NCBI RefSeq assembly: GCF_003351045.1
Contig: NZ_QQZY01000004.1
Coordinates: 124,001-188,000, forward strand
Direction: 5' to 3'
Origin: Gaiella occulta
Lineage (GTDB): Bacteria > Actinomycetota > Thermoleophilia > Gaiellales > Gaiellaceae
Length of the DNA stretch: 64,000 nt
The position numbers were made by a program, and so were the translations under genes. Positions 60,370-64,000 of this stretch are shown here, in pieces. The notes under the pieces are model-generated. The model was not told where the DNA came from. It worked only from the letters and a program-made list of their open reading frames with translations, and searched no databases. Positions within the stretch are counted from its first letter, which is position 1. Each line of letters opens with the position of its first letter.

Positions 60370-61196
60370 TGCCCGCTGCGAGTCGCAGGCTCGAGGGGCG
60401 GCGCGCGCTCATCACGGGTGCGGCGACGGGGATCGGGGCCGCGATCGCCGAGCGGTTCGCGGCCGAAGGTGCGAAGGTGCTGGTCACGGCTCGCAGCGAG
60501 GAAGCCGGGCGCGCGGTCTGCGCGCGTATCAACGACGGTAGTGGGCAGGCGGCGTTCTTCCCGCTCGACGTGTGCGAAGAAGCGCAGGGGCAGGCTGCGG
60601 TCGCCGCGTGCGTGGAGATGCTCGGTGGGATCGACGCGCTCGTCACGTCGGCCGGGGTGGGTGCTCATCCGGAGCAGGCCCCGTCACCGCGCGCCGTCTG
60701 CGATGCCACCCTCGAGCAGTTCGGGCACGTCCTCGACGTGAATCTGACGGGAACGTTCATCGCCGCGCGCGAGGCGGCGCGATCGATGGTCGCGACGGGG
60801 ACGGCCGGGACGATGGTCTTCGTCTCCTCCGTTGCCGCGAAGCGCCCGACAGGCGGCGCCTACGCGGTCTCGAAGGCGGGTGTCTGGATGCTCGCCCGCT
60901 GTCTGGCCGAGGAGCTCGGGCCGCACGGGATCCGGGTCAACGCGGTTGGGCCGGGATTCGTGCGCACGCGGCTGCTCGAGGAGCGCGCGCTGCGTTCGGT
61001 CGACCCCGAGGGGGATCACGATCTCGCCGAGGCATGGCTCGCTGCCCGTGCCGCCGCCCTGCCGCTTCGTCGGCTCGGGACGACCGACGACGTCGCGTCG
61101 GCCGCCGTCTTCCTGACGAGCGCGGAGAGCGCCTACCTCACCGGATCGATCCTGCACCCCGACGGCGGGCTCGTCTCGAGCACCGCAGGAGGTTGA
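60369..61196 (+). CDS. Short-chain dehydrogenase/reductase, first of pair
   Basis: 275 residues from the ATG that overlaps the GntR stop. Classical SDR: cofactor loop ALITGAATGIGAAIAERFAA, LVTSAGV, the catalytic Ser in VFVSSVAAKRP and YAVSKAG (YxxxK), then GIRVNAVGPGFVRTRL. Position after a GntR regulator and before a second SDR suggests oxidation or reduction of a cyclic alcohol or ketone intermediate. About half its residues match the next gene, so the pair probably arose by duplication. Confidence 0.88.
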   Translation: MPAASRRLEGRRALITGAATGIGAAIAERFAAEGAKVLVTARSEEAGRAVCARINDGSGQAAFFPLDVCEEAQGQAAVAACVEMLGGIDALVTSAGVGAHPEQAPSPRAVCDATLEQFGHVLDVNLTGTFIAAREAARSMVATGTAGTMVFVSSVAAKRPTGGAYAVSKAGVWMLARCLAEELGPHGIRVNAVGPGFVRTRLLEERALRSVDPEGDHDLAEAWLAARAAALPLRRLGTTDDVASAAVFLTSAESAYLTGSILHPDGGLVSSTAGG

Positions 61197-61200
61197 GACG

Positions 61201-62052
61201 ATGACGACGGAAACCACCTCAGATCCCGAGCTCGCGTTCGAAGGAAAAGGGGGACGGCTTGCCGGCCGGCGCGCGGTGATCACGGGCGGCGCGTCGGGTA
61301 TTGGCGCCGCCTGCGCGCGCCTGTTCGCCGCTGAGGGCGCCGCTGTCGTCGTGGCCGATCTCGAAGGTGCCCGAGAGCAGGGGGAGGAGCTCGCGGAGCA
61401 GCTGCCGGCCGCCGCGTTCGTCCCCTGCGATGTCCGCGTGGAGGATGAGGTCGAGCGGGTTTTCGACGAGTGCGTGAGCCGCTACGGCGGCGTGGACACG
61501 GTGGTTGCCTCGGCTGGAGTCGGGCGTCACCCGGCCCAGCCCCGCTCGAGCGAGCCGCTGACCGGGGAGCTGATGCTCACCGAGCTGGAGCACTGGCGGT
61601 TCGTGCTCGACGTCAACCTGCTCGGCGTCTTCCTCACCGCGCGGGCGGCCGCGCGGCGCATGATCGCGAGCGGCACGGGGGGATCGATCGTCACACTCGC
61701 GTCGATCGCCGCGAAGCGACCCACGAAGGGTGCGTACTCGGTGTCGAAGGCGGGCGTCTGGATGCTCACGCGTTGTCTGGCCGAGGAGCTCGGTCCGCAC
61801 GGCATCCGTGTCAACGCCCTCGGCCCCGGAATCATCCGCACCCCGATGACGTCCGCCGGTGCGTACGCGGGCGGCGTCAGCGTCGAGGAGTACTGGGACC
61901 GTCAGATCCGGGTGTTGCCGCTCCGGCGCATCGGCGAGCCCGAGGACGTCGCGCGCTCGGCACTCTTCCTGTGCTCGGACGACAGCGCGTACATCACCGG
62001 CTCCATCCTCCACCCGGACGGGGGGATGGCTTCCGCCATCGGCGGGGGCTAG
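61201..62052 (+). CDS. Short-chain dehydrogenase/reductase, second of pair
   Basis: 283 residues with GGAGG upstream, starting 4 bp after the first SDR. Classical SDR: AVITGGASGIGAACARLFAA with VVVADLEGA, which suggests NAD over NADP because of the acidic residue, then ASIAAKRPTKGAYSVSKAG with the catalytic Ser-Tyr-Lys, and GIRVNALGPGIIRTPM. Shares long stretches (VSKAGVWML, CLAEELGPHGIRVNA, TGSILHPDGG) with the previous gene, so the two are tandem paralogues. The substrate is not known. Confidence 0.88.
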   Translation: MTTETTSDPELAFEGKGGRLAGRRAVITGGASGIGAACARLFAAEGAAVVVADLEGAREQGEELAEQLPAAAFVPCDVRVEDEVERVFDECVSRYGGVDTVVASAGVGRHPAQPRSSEPLTGELMLTELEHWRFVLDVNLLGVFLTARAAARRMIASGTGGSIVTLASIAAKRPTKGAYSVSKAGVWMLTRCLAEELGPHGIRVNALGPGIIRTPMTSAGAYAGGVSVEEYWDRQIRVLPLRRIGEPEDVARSALFLCSDDSAYITGSILHPDGGMASAIGGG

Positions 62053-62063
62053 CAAGGACGAGC

Positions 62064-62090
62064 GTCTTCGTATAGGATTTCGTATCCGAT
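62064..62090 (+). promoter_or_regulatory. GntR operator candidate E, upstream of the PEP-synthase-like pair
   Basis: GTCTTCGTATAGGATT at 62064-62079 matches the shared 16-bp motif at all but two positions, with a second TTTCGTATCCGATA half alongside at 62078-62090. TAGGAT at 62073-62078 could be the -10 box; the -35 region is poor. It sits 17 bp before the likely GTG start at 62107. Confidence 0.55.
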
Positions 62091-62106
62091 AGTGGAGGAG
62101 TTGAAG

Positions 62107-63846
62107 GTGGCGACGATCTTTCCAGTCGACGACGTGATCGACGAGCCGTGGTATCCGGGCTACGACCCGGCCCGGAATGACGATTTCATGGCGTTCGATC
62201 GGCCGGGGAACTTCTCCAAGAAGGACGAAACGGCATTCTGGCCGCTCGACTTCCACTACCCCCGCGGAGTCGTGCCGCTCGGGGTGACCGTGATCGTCTC
62301 CGGAGCATGCTGGGGAAGCCAGGTCGCCGCCGAGGCGGTGCCGCTCCCCGCCGGCCGCGGGTTGCGAGGACGCTTCGTGGGCCCGCATCTCTATGCCACC
62401 GAGGTACCGGTCGCGTCGCCGTTCGAGATCGAGCTTCGCACCGGTCGGGTGGCTCAGCGCATGCCCGAGTTGATCGCCGGGTTCCCCGAGATGTGGCGAC
62501 GGGCCGTCGCCGAGCTGGAGGGATGGCAGGCCCTCGAGCGGAGGGACCTGTCGACGCTCGATCGCGCAGGAATCGGCGCGTTCTTCGACGAAGCCGTCAC
62601 CTACGTCCGGCGCGCGTGGGAGATCCACTTCGAGGCGATGTACCCGCTGCTCGCGAACTACCTCGGCTTCCAGGGTCTCTGTGGCGAGCTGGGCCTGGAT
62701 CCGGGTCAGGTGGCGACGTTCCTGCAGGGCTACCCCTCGAAGATCGTCGAGACCGACCGCGAGCTCTGGCGGCTCACAGCGCTCGCGCGCGAGCAGGGGC
62801 TGGAGGCGCTGTTCGCCTCGACCGAGGCCGCAGACCTCTCAGGCGCTCTCCGCTCTTCCCCCGCCGCGGAGGCATGGCTGCGCGAGTTCGACTCGTACAT
62901 CGACGTCTACGGATGGCGAACCGAGGTGATAACCGACGTCGCCGTGGCGCCCTGGGTCGAGGACCCCATCTCTCCGCTCGGCACGATCAAGACGTTCCTG
63001 ACTGCGAGCGGCGACCACGACTTCGACGCCGCGATCCAGCAGGCGGCGGCAGAGCGCGAGCACGCCATCGCCGGTGCGCGGTCTCAACTCACGGGCGAGG
63101 AGCTGAAAGCGTTCGACGCCGCCCTCGAGTCGTGCAGGGCCGCGAACTTCACGTGGTGGAACGAGGAGCACAACTTCTACATCGACCTGCGGGCGCACAT
63201 CCCCATTCGCCGTGCCGCCCTCGCTCTGGCCGACGCGCTCGGTGTCGAGGAACGCGACGACGTCTTCTTCCTCTTCTCCTACGAGTTCCGCGATCTCTGC
63301 GCGGGCCGCCAGGAGTGGAGCGACCTCGCCGACATCACGGCAGAGCGCCGGGCGTGGTTCATCGCCTGGCAGGAGCGCCGCGGGGCGCTGCCGCGCGTGC
63401 TCGGCACTCGCCCCCAGGGCTCCGCCGATCCGGTGGTGAAAGAGATCTTCGGCATGGGCCGCCACTACTTCGAGGCGCTCGAGGCGGACGGCGGCGCGGG
63501 CACCCGCCTCGAGGGGCTCCCCGCCTCGAGCGGTGTGGCGCGTGGGCGTGCGCGTGTGCTCCTCAGCCCGGCGGAGCTGCACGCGATCGAGCCCGGGGAG
63601 GTGCTCGTCTGCGAGGCGACGTCACCGAGCTGGACGCCGGCGTTCACGAAGATCGCGGCATGCGTCTGCGATGTCGGCGGCTCGCTCACCCATGCCTCGA
63701 TCGTCAGTCGCGAATACCGGATCCCGTGCGTCACCGCATGCGCCGTCGCGACGACGACGATCAGGACGGGCGACATCGTCGAGGTCGACGGCGGCAACGG
63801 CGTGGTCACCATCGTCTCGCGCGGCGAAGCAGAGCCTGCAGCGTGA
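62107..63846 (+). CDS. PEP-utilising enzyme mobile-domain protein (phenylphosphate synthase E1-like)
   Basis: 579 residues from a GTG at 62107, chosen because GGAGGAG lies six bases upstream; a GTG at 62092 would add five residues. The first 420 or so residues are a helical region without a clear motif (PWYPGYDPARNDD, WWNEEHNFYIDLRAHIPIRR). The C-terminal 100 residues are the phosphohistidine swivelling domain: GVARGRARVLLSP, CEATSPSWTPAF and GGSLTHASIVSREYRIPCVT with the phospho-acceptor His529. Swivel domain separated from ATP-binding domain recalls phenylphosphate synthase (E1 plus E2). Its stop overlaps the next gene by 4 bp. Confidence 0.78.
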   Translation: MATIFPVDDVIDEPWYPGYDPARNDDFMAFDRPGNFSKKDETAFWPLDFHYPRGVVPLGVTVIVSGACWGSQVAAEAVPLPAGRGLRGRFVGPHLYATEVPVASPFEIELRTGRVAQRMPELIAGFPEMWRRAVAELEGWQALERRDLSTLDRAGIGAFFDEAVTYVRRAWEIHFEAMYPLLANYLGFQGLCGELGLDPGQVATFLQGYPSKIVETDRELWRLTALAREQGLEALFASTEAADLSGALRSSPAAEAWLREFDSYIDVYGWRTEVITDVAVAPWVEDPISPLGTIKTFLTASGDHDFDAAIQQAAAEREHAIAGARSQLTGEELKAFDAALESCRAANFTWWNEEHNFYIDLRAHIPIRRAALALADALGVEERDDVFFLFSYEFRDLCAGRQEWSDLADITAERRAWFIAWQERRGALPRVLGTRPQGSADPVVKEIFGMGRHYFEALEADGGAGTRLEGLPASSGVARGRARVLLSPAELHAIEPGEVLVCEATSPSWTPAFTKIAACVCDVGGSLTHASIVSREYRIPCVTACAVATTTIRTGDIVEVDGGNGVVTIVSRGEAEPAA

Positions 63847-64000
63847 CTCCGATCGCCTGGCTGGACCACCTCGACGCCACCGACGAGGTCGACGTCGGCG
63901 GCAAGCTCGCGAAGCTCGGCGACCTTCGCCGGGCTGGCGTCGAAACGCCGCCGGGGTTCGCGGTTCGCGCGCAGGCGTTCGCCGAGTTCGCGCGGGAGAG
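63843..64000 (+). CDS. PEP synthase/PPDK-type ATP-binding domain protein, N-terminal part (3' end outside window)
   Basis: Starts with GTG inside the previous stop (GTGA), 52 codons visible: TPIAWLDHLDATDEVDVGGK, then LAKLGDLRRAGVETPPGFAV. GGK-x5-LG-x-L-x5-V-x-TPPGFAV is the standard N-terminus of the PEP synthase/pyruvate phosphate dikinase ATP-grasp domain. It would bind ATP and phosphorylate the histidine of the partner protein. The rest of the gene lies beyond the right edge. Confidence 0.85.
   Translation, partial: MTPIAWLDHLDATDEVDVGGKLAKLGDLRRAGVETPPGFAVRAQAFAEFARE

Overview
The window is high-GC DNA (roughly 70 % by eye) with actinobacterial-style genes: tightly overlapping operons using ATGA/GTGA junctions, many GTG starts, a topoisomerase I tail made of GRYGPY-type repeats, and several orphan LuxR-type regulators. 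A soil or aquatic actinobacterium, perhaps of the Thermoleophilia, fits best. That placement is inference from gene content only.

Layout. 1-5.3 kb: the end of a LuxR-type regulator, a copper nitrite-reductase-like cupredoxin protein diverging from a cysteine-containing HTH regulator, a universal stress protein, and a B-type cytochrome oxidase (subunit II, then subunit I fused to a cytochrome c domain). 5.3-14 kb: a sarcosine-oxidase-like flavoenzyme, XRE regulator, gamma-glutamyltransferase, CBS/BON protein, heavy-metal P-type ATPase, a GNAT/NDP-forming acyl-CoA synthetase fusion and a small winged-helix regulator. 14.1-18.7 kb: signalling genes (small LuxR protein, MalT-like ATPase regulator, HD-GYP protein, a possible 20-residue peptide). 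GC content drops abruptly inside the MalT-like gene near 15.53 kb and recovers near 18.7 kb. 18.7-24.9 kb: a peptide/nickel-type ABC transporter operon with a 20-bp hairpin around the dppB start, followed by a small LuxR gene. 25-33.5 kb: housekeeping genes (sigma-70 factor, topA, plsC, 5'-3' exonuclease, histone-deacetylase-like hydrolase) and a divergent two-component pair.

33.5-64 kb is an accessory catabolic region. A seven-gene minus-strand operon (41.3 to 34.3 kb) carries a two-component 4-hydroxyphenylacetate 3-hydroxylase type system: flavin reductase, GntR regulator, DapA-family aldolase/lyase, FAH-family enzyme, semialdehyde dehydrogenase, oxygenase and extradiol dioxygenase. Diverging from it is a branched-chain-type ABC importer operon that continues into an alpha/beta hydrolase, acyl-CoA synthetase, beta-lactamase-fold esterase and a YhdH/AcuI-type reductase. 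Further along are a second GntR regulator, two short-chain dehydrogenases and a split PEP-synthase-like pair resembling the E1/E2 components of phenylphosphate synthase. The second member of that pair runs off the window.

Five copies of a 16-bp motif, close to GATTTCGTATAGGATT, lie just upstream of five transcription units in this region and nowhere else I noticed. They are the best evidence that the region is one regulon controlled by the two GntR paralogues. Decayed gene fragments (an SDR, an SMP-30-like protein, a MarR protein, an alpha/beta hydrolase, an LLM oxidoreductase and a SHOCT protein fused to a methyltransferase) lie between the catabolic units and point to repeated insertion and deletion. 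No tRNA, rRNA, CRISPR array or intact insertion sequence was seen.
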